DNA from: Anisodus tanguticus
Lineage: Eukaryota > Streptophyta > Magnoliopsida > Solanales > Solanaceae
Direction: 5' to 3'
Length of the DNA stretch: 64,000 nucleotides
Assembly: GCA_034509755.1 (NCBI GenBank)
Contig: CM067546.1
Location: 31,518,383 to 31,582,382 of the forward strand
Part shown: positions 10,962-22,287 of the stretch, in pieces
Position numbering within the stretch: position 1 is the stretch's first letter
How the letters are laid out: each line of letters opens with the position of its first letter
Program-made: the position numbers and the translations under genes
Notes under the pieces: generated by a model
Seen by the model: only the letters and a program-made list of their open reading frames with translations
The model's database searches: none
What the model was told of the DNA's origin: nothing

Positions 10962-13900
10962 ATGGGTTCTGAAGTTATGACTAAGATTCCAATCATAGAT
11001 TTTGGAAAGCTAGAGATGAAACCAGGGAGTCAAGAATGGAATTCATTGAGAGATGAAGTGTACCAAGCATTAGAAGAATATGGTTGCTTTGAGGCAATAC
11101 TTGATGGAACATCAACTCCAAAAGAGAGCCTATATGTAAAGATAAAACAAGTTTTCAACTTCTGTTTGAAAACCAAATTTGGAAACTCTGAAAAGTCGGC
11201 ATATGGCTACTCTTGGAATCCTATGATGCCACTTTATGAGAGATTGAGCATTCATCATGTCCTCAATCCTGGTGTTATTGAAAACTTTTCCAAGATCCTT
11301 TGGCCTGATGGACAGCCAGAATTTTGGTAAGTAAAACTCCTCTTTAATTCTTTTATCTTTTTTTTTTAATATATAACAATGTTATCTAAGTATTTACTAG
11401 TACTAGTAAATATCTTGCTATATTATATACGAGTAATTAAGTGAATGCGTTAAGGTGGTGGAACTTACCATCAGGCACCGGACGTTTAGGGGTACCAAAA
11501 TTTGAAGTTTATGAGTTATGAATTTTGATATTTTTAAGTTATCGGGTTCTAAATTAATAATTAATAAATATTCAATAGATTTTAAAGATAAATACAAAGT
11601 TTAAATCAAAATTATTGGGTTCAACCGAAATCGTAGCTGCCACTTTCAATTTCCCTTAGTTAAGACGGGAGAAAAATATGTCTTCTTGTTATTTCGATCC
11701 CAACGATCTTGACTCGCTAATCAAAATCTGTATGTGGGTTTGATTTGGCAGTGATTTGGTGCATTCCTACGCCAAGATATTATCAGAATTAGATGAGATG
11801 GTAAGAAAAATGATTTTTGAGAAATTGGGGCTGAAAAGTTACTGGGATGACCACAAAAATTCAACCAGTAGCGCACTTGGCTTCTTCAAGTACAGAATGC
11901 CTAAAGAAGAGGACACACAGGTTGGCCTACCTGCTCATACTGATAAACTCATGACTTCAATTTTAAGCCAGCATCAAATTGGTGTAAGTGGACTGCAAGT
12001 TATGAAGAAAAATGGGCAGTGGCTTGATGTTGAATATTCATCACCTCATTCATTCATATTCCTCGTTAGTGACTGTTTAACTGTAAGTGCCCTTCCTTTT
12101 TATGATAAATTTAATTTGTAAATTATTAGTATGTAGCATGAAAATAAGATTAGATATCATATCTGTAGGATTTTGTTGGGTTCAAAACATATAATTAGGC
12201 ACAACGGAAGTTTAAAATTTTATTCCACTTACCCCAACAATTTCTTTTGGTATGGTTATATGATAATCAAAATCTGTAACATAAAACTAGAACACTTACA
12301 TGTTGTATTATCTGGAGTCTTTACTTAGGGATTACACGCGACTGTCCCTTCGACTGCAAACACTATGCTATGGTATATTCCTATGTCAAGAAAGCCAGAA
12401 AATCTCGGCAGAGGTTTGAGAGAGTTTTATCCTAGACTCTACGTCTAGAATTGTTTATGAGAATTAGTGTTCTTAGTATGATAATAACTAGAGATTAGTG
12501 TTGTATATATGGTTCTTTTTAGGTCACAAAACGGATTAGGGTTGGGCTCCAAACCTGGCCAAAAACCGAGGTGTAGTGGGCCAGTCTGACTGGGCCCACT
12601 GTCGGGTCGGCGCCGCGGCGCCTTACGTAAATTTCCGTTTCCAATTTTCATTTATATATATATATTCAGCACATTAAATCCAAAATCTAATTTGATTTAA
12701 TTAAATAATTTTCATCCAATATAAATTATCTCATAGTTATTATCAATTTAAATATCTCGATTCCAAATCGAATATTTAATATTCTCTCAATACACCCTTA
12801 GACCGAGAAGAATATCGACATAGTGTGACCATATAGGCCTTCACATATCGACACTAATCCAATTAAGGTCCATACGGAACTCCTAGACTGCGCCGTATGA
12901 TGAACTCAATATGTGAAGTACGTTTACATGAATCCAGTAAACATAACCTTTATGTGAGATGATAAATTCCTTTCATTCGCGACACACTCTATCAAGCTTA
13001 GGATTTTCCATGTGTCTATCCAAATGGCTTGATCACTTTATCTCATCTATATTAGTTGACAACTAGACCATATTCTAAATATGTCTCTTGCATTGGCCAA
13101 TGACTTGGTCGACCTAATATCACTGAGAAGTTGAGTGCTCTCTCGAATATCCAATCGAGGAATGAATCCTATTCTTAGCTCAATTACCACCTTAATTTAC
13201 ATCATAATGTACCCAACACAAGTCGTGTCTTATCCTATAAGGAGTTTAAGCTTAGGACAGGGTCAAAGAACATTACTCTGTAAACAAGGTGCGTATTGAC
13301 CTCAAGTCAAATGACCTTTATATCCACACGCTGATAACACTCTAGACATATCTAACAAATAGTTTATCAGCAGGGTATACCAATACTTTCCAAAAGTATC
13401 CATGTGTCCATCACTAGTAACCATTACTAGTACCAGGTAAGACATACTACATTCTCTAAGAATGTGATGCAGACCACATGTCGACTTATAACATATCATC
13501 GATATCCCATTCTTGATGATCATTAATCGAGGCTATTTTAGAGTTACGCTCTATCATCAATATCTCACTCTATTAATGACAACGTAAGCTCAATGGATGC
13601 ACATTAATGAACAATTACAAACAGTCTAATAATAATTCAATAAGCACAAATGGCATAAATATTAATCCTATTAATAATACGAATGTGTTCAAGTACATTT
13701 GTCCCTAATAATGATTGTCTCTAGGACATACATAATTTCAATCTCCCACTTGGCCTAGAGCCAATCTCCGATGTATCTAATACCCATGTTTTCAAAATGA
13801 CCATTATGCTTAATTAAGCTTAATGGTTTAGTAAACGGGTCAGCTAGATTATTATCTGTGGAAACATAGTCTAATCTTATTTCTTTAGTTTCTACCATCT

Positions 13901-16900
13901 CCCTGAGTATGTGGTATTTCCTCGGTACATGCTTGTTTATGTTTGTTGAACTTGGTTCCTTAGCTTGCGCAATCGCACCAGTGTTGTCACAATAGATCGT
14001 TATTGGACAAGTGGCACTTAGAACAACCCCTAGTTCCTTCAGGAACTCAGATATCGTGACAACTTCTTTACCAACTTCCGATCCAGCAATGTACTCGGCT
14101 TCAGTTGTTGAATCAACAGTTGTAACTTGCTTGGAACTTTTCCAACTCACTATTCCACCATTGAAAATGAAGGCATATCCAGATTGGGATTTGAAGTCAT
14201 CAAGATCTGTCTGGAAGCTAGCATCAGTGTACCAGTACATACTAGCTTCTCTTGTCCACCATAGACTAAGAAATATTCTTTAGTTCGTCTAAGATACTTA
14301 AGAATACTCTTGACTGCTTTCCAGTGTTCTTCCCTAGGATTCTGCTGGAATTTGCAAGTCATACTAAGTGCATAGGCCACATCTGGCCTCGTACATGTCA
14401 TGTCATACATGATAGATCCTATAGTTGAAGCATATGGAATTCTTTTCATGCGTTCAAGTTCTGCAACAGTAGAAGGACTATCCTTCTTTGATAACTTGAT
14501 GCCTTGACCCATAGGAAGACTTCATTTCTTGGAGTTTTCCATGGAGAATCGTCTTAGCACTTTGTCTATGTATGTGGACTGTGATAGCCCCAACAATCTA
14601 TTAGGTCTATCTCTATAGATCTTAATTCTAAGAATGTAACATGCTTCACCCAAGTACTTCATCATGAAGGTGCTGGATAACCATTTCTTGACTGATTGCA
14701 TGAGAGTCTTATTATCTCCCATTATTAATATGTTATCTACATATATAACAATGAAGACAATACTTCCTTCCTTGCGCTTACTATAAATGCAGGGTTCCTC
14801 TTTGCTTCTAACAAAGTCAAACGATTTGACTGCTTTGTCAAAGCAAATATTCCAACTCCTTGAGGTTTTCTTAAGTCCATAAATGAACTTCTGCAGCTTG
14901 CATATTGCTTTAGGCTTAGTCTTGGATGTAAAACCTCAAGTTGTATCATATACACCTCCTCAATTAGGTTAACATTGAGGAAAGTAGTTTTAACATCCAT
15001 TTGTCAAATTTCATAATCATAGTATGCGGCTATTGCAAGAAAAATCCGAATGGACTTAATTTTCGTAACATGTGAAAAGCCACCAATCTTGCCTTATAAG
15101 TCTGTACCTTGCCATATGCATCAATATTCTTCTTGAAGACCCATTTGCATCCTATGGGTCTAACCCTGTTGGCAAATCAACCAAGTTCCAAATTTGATTG
15201 ATGTACATCGAGTCCATCTTAGATTTCATGGCATCTTCCCATCTCTGCGAATCAATGTCTAACATAGCTTCGCTGTAGGTTGTAGGTTCATCGTCATTAG
15301 GAATATCTATATCATTGTGTGTTTCAACAAGGAGATTAAGTCTTTTAGGCGGGCGATGATTCCTAGTGGTCATACGGAGTTGATTATTCTGCGTTCCAGT
15401 GTTTGTTGCATTCTGATTGTGAGAAAGTCTTTGTGTGCTGGACAATCCATCACCTTGAGAGCTTTCAGGAATGTCATTTTCATGTATTTCCTGAATGGAA
15501 TGATGTACAACCATTGTATCATCTTCCATTGGTTGTGTATGAGAGAGTTATATTTCTGCACTATCTCTCACAACACTCCCATTGGCTGAAGGGCGTACTC
15601 TAAGTACCCAATTTTCACCAAATACTCCAACTGAATCCTTGTCTAAGTCTTTTGACAAGGGTTCAACTTCTGTGTTATCTTGTGGTTCTTGAATTTCTTC
15701 AAGTTCTATCTTATTGCAGCTCCGTTCCTTCTAGACATAGTCTTCCTCAAGGAAAGTTGCATTTCTGGAAACAATGACCTTATGTTCTCCAGGAAGATAG
15801 AAATAGTATCCCTTAGTTTCCTTTGGATACCCCACGAAATAACATCTCACTTTTAGATTCAACTTGTCAGTAATCATCTTCTTTACATGTGCAGGGCATC
15901 CCAGGGTCGCACGTGTTTAAGTGATATCTTCTTACCATTTCATATCTCATATGGAGTTTTCTCCACTGACTTTGAAGGAACCCTGTTCAGAATATAAATT
16001 GAGCTTTGCAATGCATAGCCCCAAAGGTATGTTAGTAGAGCTGATAAACTCATCATGGATCTAACCATATCTAATAGGGTTCGATTTCTCCTTTCAGCAA
16101 CACTATTCATCTGTGGCGTTTCAGGAGGTATCCATTGTGATTGGACTCCATGAAGCTTCAAGTAATTCAGAAATTCTTTACTTAAGTATTCACCTCCTCG
16201 ATCTTATCTAAGGGTCTTGATACTTGTTTCAAGTTGCTTCTCTACTTCTAACTTGTACTCCTTGAATTTCTCAAAGGCATCGGACTTGTGTTTCATAAGA
16301 TACACATGCCCAAACCATGTGAAATCGTCTGTAAAAGTGATGAAGTAAGGGAAGCCTCCCTTAGCTTGAGTTAAAATTGACCCATATACATCAGCATGGA
16401 CCAACTCAAGTAACTCTTTGGCTCGCACCCCTTTCCCGGAAAGTGGCTTGTTGGTCATCTTTTATCTCAAGCAAGATTCACAGTTACCATAGGACTCAAA
16501 GTCAAATGGTTTTAGGTAGTCTAACTTTCTTAATCTTGTTATTCTTAATTCATTGATGTGACCAAATCTACAATACCATAAGTAGGTGGGGTTTCCTAGA
16601 TTATTTATCTTAGCTCGTTTATTTTACACATTGAAAATTTCACGACTACAGTTTAAAATATACAATCCATCCACAAGTGGAGTATTTCCATAAACAAAAC
16701 CATTAAAAGACAGTACACAACTGTCATTGGCAATAAATAAGGAAAACCCCTCAATGTCTAACATTGGGATATAAATGATATTCCTCGTTAATGAGGGAAC
16801 AAAATAACAATTATTTAGTTCTAAACAAAAGCATGAAGCTAAATCTAGTCTATAAGTTCTCACGCGTTCAACATCCACTCGTGCTCCATTTCCAACGCGC

Positions 16901-19900
16901 AGGTTTACCTCCCAAGGTCCAACCTTTCTACTGTTAATTAGGCCCTGCACATTACTACAAATGTGCGAGCCACAAGCGGTATCCAATTTCCAACAGTGGG
17001 AGTTACTTATAGACATATTTATTTCAATAACAAATATACATTGTCCAGTAGAGGTAGAAGCACCTATTGATTTGCCTCCTCTTGGAGCTGTGTAGTCCTT
17101 CTTTAGAACATGCGCTGACACTTGTCCCCCTTCGTTCAGCTTACATTTGAAAGGGTATCTCAATAGTTCATACTTCATTGTTTGAGACTATTTTTCATAG
17201 ACTCTTCAAGTGTTCTAGCATTTCATTGGGGCCCATGTTTTCATGTTGCCTCTGTAACTCCATAGTCATGAAAGACAACATTGCACAATTTTCCAAGGTA
17301 GCATCTTTCAAATGTTTCTGATAAGTCACCTTGTCAAACAGGGCATACTCATCAGAGTTATCAGCAGGGACTGTGGGGAATACTGTGTCTAACACATACT
17401 CAATTCTTTCTACTCTTAACACCAATCGTAGATTTCTTAATCAGTCAGGGTAATTTGCTCCAGTCAACTTGTTTGTCTCGACCAACATTTTCAGTGACAT
17501 ATTTGACATTTTGTATATAATGAAGAAATAGATAGACTTGAAATTAAACTCTAATATAATTTCTATTGAACACATTCGTTAACTAATTAACATGGCCTTT
17601 AGTTTAATTAGCTCCCACTATTTTAACATACCCTTCGACCCCATGGAAGAATACAAACTCATATCAAATATGGTTATAATGGGCCAAGATCCAGGTTCAT
17701 GCTATCTCTGCGTTTGTTGTGGCTGATAACTTCAATAGCATAACCCAGTAGGTCTCCAAACCAATTACAAATAATTTGTAACTCTTGTTTGACCGAATGT
17801 TCTAAACAATCGATCTGCGTCCCTCGACTTGTCCGACACTGTGGCGCCAAGACAGCCTAGCAAGTCAACCCCGATATGCGACTGCAATTATGTATCTAAG
17901 TGAGTTTTGTCTTATAAAGCAAACACTGTGGTGTAAATACTCATGAAGGTTTATCACCTATTTCTACATTTAACATGCATTTATGAAAGAGTTTGAGTCC
18001 TCGTAGACTTAGAGAAAATGCTGTGGCATAAATACTCATCTCACCGAAAAGGATTTTGCACTACAATTAATTATAACGGACGATGCGTTCATTTTAAATG
18101 AGACTTGTATTAAATTTTTGGGAACATTTTAATTTACAGTTTTAACCAAGATCAACTCTAGCATGCTATGTCCAACAAAGCATTTTAATTATCATGCAAA
18201 TGACTAAGCATATATTGGGTACCGCCTACCTAAGCATGATATTAAGCGGTTTAACAAATACTGAGCGCCGCCCACCCAGACAATTATTTGCGGACACTAT
18301 TCTAGTAATCTAAATGACAATCATTTAGCACATAAATAATATACTTATACTGTATATTAATACTCATGAGTTAAACATTCTAAACAATTTTTTTTTACAC
18401 GTGGGAGGGGCGGCAGCGCCACCGAGGCAGAATGCTTCTGCAGTGCTTTAGAGTCACGGCGCTCGCAAGGCAGAAGCTTTTCGGCTCTGTAATTCATTTA
18501 GGGCCGCGACGCTCCACTATAGAGCCGCGACGCCTACTGTCTTAGTACGTCCAGAATTGAAAAAAATGAAGAATTAGGGCCGCAGCGCTCCACCATGGAG
18601 CCACGGCGCCGCCTTGAAACCTTAGCAAACGCCGCGACGCCCTACCATAGGGCTGCGATGCCGACGTCCTGACAAAACATTTCTGTGTTGGGTTTTCCAA
18701 AATCGTTCGAGCCCTAAATGCAATTTAGGGATCAAATCACAGATCCTTTATCACCACTCACCATTATCAATAACACACATATCAACCATCATCCATTCTT
18801 ATCCGTTCTTTGCCGTGCACTGTGCAATGAGCCAGATATCCGCACTTTTGGCTTAGTTCGAGTTAGAACGGAATGATTTCCTCGAGTTAGCGTATGAGAT
18901 AATTTAGGGTGACATAAAAAGGTCTACTTTGTTTAGCCAAGATTTGTAGGATTTCAAGAAGCCTTATTTTAATCCAATTTTATGTTTAACCCATATTATT
19001 ATGTTATTCAATTGTTATATAACCATTAAACTAGCTGGGCTAAGATACCACTGTAAGGTTTTATTGGGTTCAAAACATATAAGTAGGCACAGCGGAAGTT
19101 TAAAATTTTGTTCTACTTACCCCAACAATTTCTTCTGGTATGGTTATATGACAATCAAAACCTGTAACATAAAACTAGAACACTTACATGTTGTATTATC
19201 TGGAGTCTTTACTTAGGGATTACACGTGACTGTCCGTTCGACTGCAATCACTATGTTATGGTGTATTCACTATGTTATGGTGTATTCCTCTGTCAAGAAA
19301 GCCAGGAAATCTGGGCAGAGGTTTGAGAGAGTTTTATCCTAGACTCTAAGTCTAGAATTGTTTATGAGAATTAGTGTTCTCAGTATGTTAATAACTAGAG
19401 ATTAGTGTTGTATATATAATGATTTTTAGGTCACAAAACGGATTAGGGTTGGGCTCCAAGCCTGGCCCAAAACTGAGGTGAAGTGGGCCAGTCTAACTGT
19501 ACAACGTGCCCCCCCATGTCAGTCATCAAGTAACCCACTAAGTTTAATTGCCGACTATGGGGCATGTGGTGCCGATTTCTCGCCCTTTACTCTTGCTCGG
19601 ATAATAGCCCTTTCTTTTAGCTGTCGTTGGCCGTTATCGCTTATAGAGGCCTGGAAACCCTTTTGACTTGGTCATTGAGGCGTCTGCATATGAGTGGGTC
19701 CCAGTCGTACCTCTAACTGACAACTCGGCTAAGATGCCTTAGTAGCCGATGAAGTTCTAATAGTCGAGGGCTATGAGTTAATTCCGCTCTGAAATAGTTC
19801 GGTTGTCTCTGAATTCGCTAAACACTTGAATTATTTTTGAGTGTTAACACAACTATCGTTTCACTATTATCAACTACTACCATCCACCAAAGCATAATCA

Positions 19901-20942
19901 TCATCCCCAACTGCAACCACCACAGTCAGTTATCAGCAACACTAGCCAGCATGTACAAAGATCCGAGGGTTTCTTTGACTAATTTAGAGCATACCAAAAT
20001 CAATACCACCTATCATTATCACAATCACAAATTACTATCGACAGTCACCACCATCAAGCTGATACCATCTCCAATTGGCACCACAACCAGCATCGCTAGC
20101 CATCACCACTGCTAACCGCCATATAATTTTTTTAAAATATTTTTCTTGATATAGTATTAGATCAATTTAGTATATTCTTAAATACAGACTAAGTTATATA
20201 TACATTCAAATGTTGAAAAAATAAATAGTCTTAATTATTTAGCATTATGATTTTAATACAATATCTTAATATTCATATACAGACATCATCTCAATGTACG
20301 TCATAATATTCAAATGTACTTAAATTCAGATATCTTAATCTTAATATAAATAAATGAGGTCTCATAAATCTCATATCTGGAAAAACACGAAGAGATCCTA
20401 AGTATATGAAGAAGCAAGTTTTGAACCCTATGAATGCTTTGCTAAAGTAGTTAGTGACGGAGATCTTTAACCTAGGCAGCAAAGGAGTGGATTCAAGACA
20501 ATGAAGAAGCTAGTGAATTAAAACGCTTTGTGCCAGTATTAATGTCTCCGTGCCATTAGATTTTTTGTAGCATCTCAATATATATGTAGCTTTTATTTTT
20601 AAGTGACGTATTTCTACTAGTAATATTTTTAGAAATGTATTTTCCAAGTCAATTTCCTCCTCTTTTGGACTAACTCTTAATAATAATACATTGTAGGCAC
20701 TTACAAATGGTAGGCTGCCTTGTCCATATCATCGAGTGAACATGGGAGACAAAGAGAGGTATTCCATCGGATTTTCCACAATTTCTAAAGAAGGATGTAT
20801 TATAAAAGTGCCTGAGGAACTTGTTGATGAAGATCACCCTTTGCTCTACAAGCCCTTTGAAGCTGTCAAATATCTTGAGTTTTGTCTCTTAGCTAATAGT
20901 AAAGGTGTCGCTCCCACTCTCGAGAGTTTTTGTGGTGTCTAA
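10962..20942 (+). CDS. AOP1-like: AOP-type 2-oxoglutarate-dependent dioxygenase, 3 exons
   Basis: Exons are 10962-11326, 11752-12082 and 20697-20942, giving 942 nt and 313 residues, the usual length of this family. All junctions are canonical: TTG/GTAAGT, GGCAG/TG, ACT/GTAAGT and TGTAG/GCA. Exon 1 carries the DIOX_N domain (IPIIDFG near residue 9; ILWPDGQPEF at its end). Exons 2-3 carry the catalytic double-stranded beta-helix. The Fe(II) ligands are visible as H184-x-D186 (HTDK) and H244 (PYHRV), and the 2-oxoglutarate ligands as R253-x-S255 (RYS). The relatives AOP2 and AOP3 act on glucosinolate side chains in Brassicaceae; nightshades lack that pathway, so the substrate is unknown. The enzyme should be soluble and cytosolic. 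Apparent oddities: SDCLT where relatives have GDSLH, and a huge second intron. The ATG was chosen because it opens the conserved N-terminus just behind a TATA box. Confidence 0.88.
11327..11751 (+). other. Intron 1 of the dioxygenase gene
   Basis: A 425-bp AT-rich intron in phase 2: the last two bases of exon 1 (TG) join T at 11752 to form Cys122. No embedded element is evident. Reading through without splicing hits TAA directly after the exon end. Confidence 0.8.
12164..13740 (-). repeat. 3' LTR of copia I (complete)
   Basis: 1577 bp, TG at 12164 to CA at 13740, followed at once by the polypurine tract. Its first 450 bp align with 19052-19498. It holds a perfect 14-bp GC palindrome, GGCGCCGCGGCGCC, at 12609-12622. 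Short ORFs inside (12445-12651, 13302-13523) are chance frames. Confidence 0.85.
13741..13750 (-). other. Polypurine tract of copia I
   Basis: ATCTCCCACT on the + strand, that is AGTGGGAGAT on the element strand, abuts the 3' LTR. This is the expected plus-strand primer position and confirms both LTR boundary and orientation. Confidence 0.7.
13755..16620 (-). pseudogene. copia I pol: integrase, RT, RNase H
   Basis: Read right to left. Integrase core pieces lie at 15940-16458 (WIPPETPQMNSVAERRNRTL includes the catalytic Glu region). The connection region is at 15152-15529. RT lies at 14150-15000 and RNase H at 13755-14240 (YWYTDASFQTDLDDFKSQSG, TTEAEYIAG, ADPFTKPL). The RT active-site box reads Y-V-D-N instead of Y-V-D-D near 14725-14745, which removes a metal ligand. 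The RNase H segment is the best kept, open for 161 codons. At least five frame breaks separate the pieces. Confidence 0.85.
16624..17509 (-). pseudogene. copia I gag-protease with internal deletion
   Basis: Gag begins with ATG at 17509 (MSNMSLKMLVETNKLTGANY) and hits a stop soon after. The fragment at 17195-17425 covers the gag core (EMLEHLKSL). The next fragment, 16624-17178, starts inside gag (KLNEGGQVSAHVL) and jumps almost directly to the protease (WKLDTACGSHIC). The normal second half of gag, including the zinc knuckle, is missing. The protease triad is D-T-A instead of D-T/S-G. Both changes would block particle maturation. Confidence 0.75.
18395..18670 (-). repeat. GC-rich degenerate repeats in copia I leader
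   Basis: Words of the form GCCGCGACGC, GCCGCAGCGC and GCCACGGCGC recur at least six times, often as facing pairs around CTCCACYATRGAG, in an otherwise AT-rich leader. The pairs can fold back on themselves. Related words occur in the 3' LTR of this element and in both LTRs of copia III. Confidence 0.6.
19036..19051 (-). other. Primer-binding site region of copia I
   Basis: On the element strand the sequence beside the 5' LTR reads TGGTATCTTAGC, close to the initiator tRNA-Met complement TGGTATCAGAGC. It marks 19052 as the LTR start. Confidence 0.65.
19052..19498 (-). repeat. 5' LTR of copia I, truncated
   Basis: 447 bp aligning with the start of the 3' LTR (TGTAAGGTTTTATTGGG against TGTAGGATTTTGTTGGG). 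It includes a local tandem duplication of a roughly 19-bp CACTATGTTATGG-type unit at 19249-19287 that the other LTR lacks. It stops within CAGTCTAACTG, after which the sequence is unrelated. Confidence 0.8.
19499..20696. other. 3' part of intron 2: unassigned repeat-like DNA
   Basis: 19499-19830 has higher GC and phrases such as AACTCGGCTAAGATGCC and TAGTCGAGGGC that suggest a fragment of another LTR, but I cannot place it. 19850-20110 is rich in ACC/CAC/ATC triplets and simple-sequence-like. 20115-20690 is ordinary AT-rich intron sequence leading to the TTGTAG acceptor. Confidence 0.4.
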
Positions 20943-20994
20943 TCTAAACTTTGACACTCATTCATCTCCATGCAGTGCAGTCTTGTAATAGTTA

Positions 20995-21000
20995 AATAAA
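20995..21000 (+). terminator. Poly(A) signal of the dioxygenase gene
   Basis: AATAAA begins 53 nt after the TAA stop. It is the only canonical signal before the MITE that begins at 21013, so cleavage probably occurs at or inside the MITE end. Confidence 0.5.
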
Positions 21001-21012
21001 CTACGTACCTTG

Positions 21013-21427
21013 TACTCCCTCAGGTTCATATTATTTGATGTTTTTGCTTTTTTATTTTGATTTTAAAATGACACGTGTAATATTACACTGGATATATTAT
21101 TATTATTGTATTTTGATCTAAAATGAAGTGACATTTTACATAATAAAAATGGTATTAATTTTTTTAAAAAATTATCCTTACACCTCAGATTCATATGTCC
21201 TTTACACTTGTCAATTTAGAAAAATGCAAATTTAATTAAGCGCACTAATCCAAATTCTTTATCCTTACACCCCAGATTCATATGTTTTTTACACTTATCA
21301 AACTTAGAAAGATGTGAATTTAACTAAGCGTACTTTAATGTAATTTCTTTTTAATTTTTAAAAGTAAGTAATTTCTTAAGGAATATGTTAAAAGTGAAAA
21401 CATCACATAATATGAACCTAAAAAATA
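21013..21427. mobile_element. Stowaway-like MITE with internal duplication
   Basis: The left end TACTCCCTCAGGTTCATATT and the right end, read in reverse as TAGGTTCATATTATGTGATG, form inverted repeats of about 25-30 bp with few mismatches. The length of about 415 bp is typical of mariner-derived MITEs. The interior holds two tandem copies of a unit of 80-90 bp (about 21175-21262 and 21263-21345), each containing CCTTACACCYCAGATTCATA. It lies directly after the dioxygenase poly(A) signal. Confidence 0.7.
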
Positions 21428-21639
21428 TTGTAATCGCTCTCGAAAAACACATTATGTTATTGAAGTTTTAAGCGCACCTATCCATTCCCAGAGTAAGAAA
21501 ATGTTGAGATTTTGAAGAAAATAAAAATACTCAAAGGAATAATATATGCATAAGTGAACAATTCAATAATGGATATATAGAAGAAATTTATCAAACTAGA
21601 AATAAGAGGTAGGAGGTTTTACAAAGGTTGGCCACTGGG

Positions 21640-21800
21640 CTGGGTCGGCCCGGTCCCGACCCGAACCCGACATTATTTTTTGTGGTATCGGGACTCGAAC
21701 CGGGATGGGACATGGTCCCGTCCCGTCCCGTTCGGCCCGCCCAGGCCCGCTAGTCCCGACCCGATTCCTGTCCCGCCTGACCCCCCCCCCCCCCCCCCCT
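21640..21800 (+). repeat. hAT left subterminal array with C20 tract
   Basis: Overlapping CGGCCCGGTCCCGACCC-type words follow the left terminal repeat, ending in a run of 20 cytosines at 21781-21800. On the opposite strand this is a G20 run, able to form quadruplex structures. The array is probably the transposase binding region. Confidence 0.6.
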
Positions 21801-22287
21801 CCCACACCCTTTTGCAAAAATAACTGTTGCACCAACGTCCATTTTACATTTTGGCCGCTGTGCAACGACCATTTTTGGCCTCCCCCCAACTCCCCCTACC
21901 CCCTTAATATTTATTTTTAACCCATAAGTTATTATATTTATACTTTAACCCAATTTTCCAACTATAAATACCTCATTTTCTCTTCATCTTTCTCACAAAT
22001 CTTCCTACAATCTCTCTAATCTCTCAATCTATCTCTCTACAAGTCTACATTGTCTACTAAATATTCAATTTTATTTATTCATTTGGGAATTGGGAGTGAA
22101 GTTGGCAACTAGCTTAGGGATCTTCCATCGAGCAAATTTCAATTTTCAACCTCTCGATTACACGTCGATGTTACGTCGGCGTTTGGTACATTCCTTCCTT
22201 CATTAAATTATTATTGTCTGTTTATTTTATTTAGCGCACTTAATTTTATTTACTTTAATTATTTATTAGTATAATTATAAATTTATA

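Larger units (their letters stand above)
12164..19498 (-). mobile_element. Ty1/copia element I, antisense in intron 2
   Basis: A minus-strand copia element. From right to left it has a truncated 5' LTR (19052-19498), a primer site, a leader with GC-rich repeats (about 18395-18670), gag-protease, integrase, RT, RNase H, a polypurine tract and a full 3' LTR (12164-13740). Copia domain order (integrase before RT) is clear. The right LTR keeps only about 450 of 1577 bp; its outer part and any target duplication are deleted, and unrelated sequence follows at 19499. The left flank 5-mer is ATATC. Multiple stops and lost catalytic residues show it is inactive. Confidence 0.88.
12083..20696 (+). other. 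Intron 2 of the dioxygenase gene (8.6 kb, transposon-filled)
   Basis: The intron runs from GTAAGTGC at 12083 to TTGTAG at 20696, phase 0. About 85 percent of it is copia element I in antisense orientation (12164-19498). The remaining right part, 19499-20696, is described separately. Correct splicing is inferred from the family's exon structure and the intact frame across the junction (ACT/GCA CTT ACA AAT GGT). Confidence 0.8.

Noticed and set aside
19837..20115. 92-codon Thr/His-rich ORF in intron 2
   Set aside because: Derived from ACC/CAC-type simple sequence within the intron; no start context or homology.
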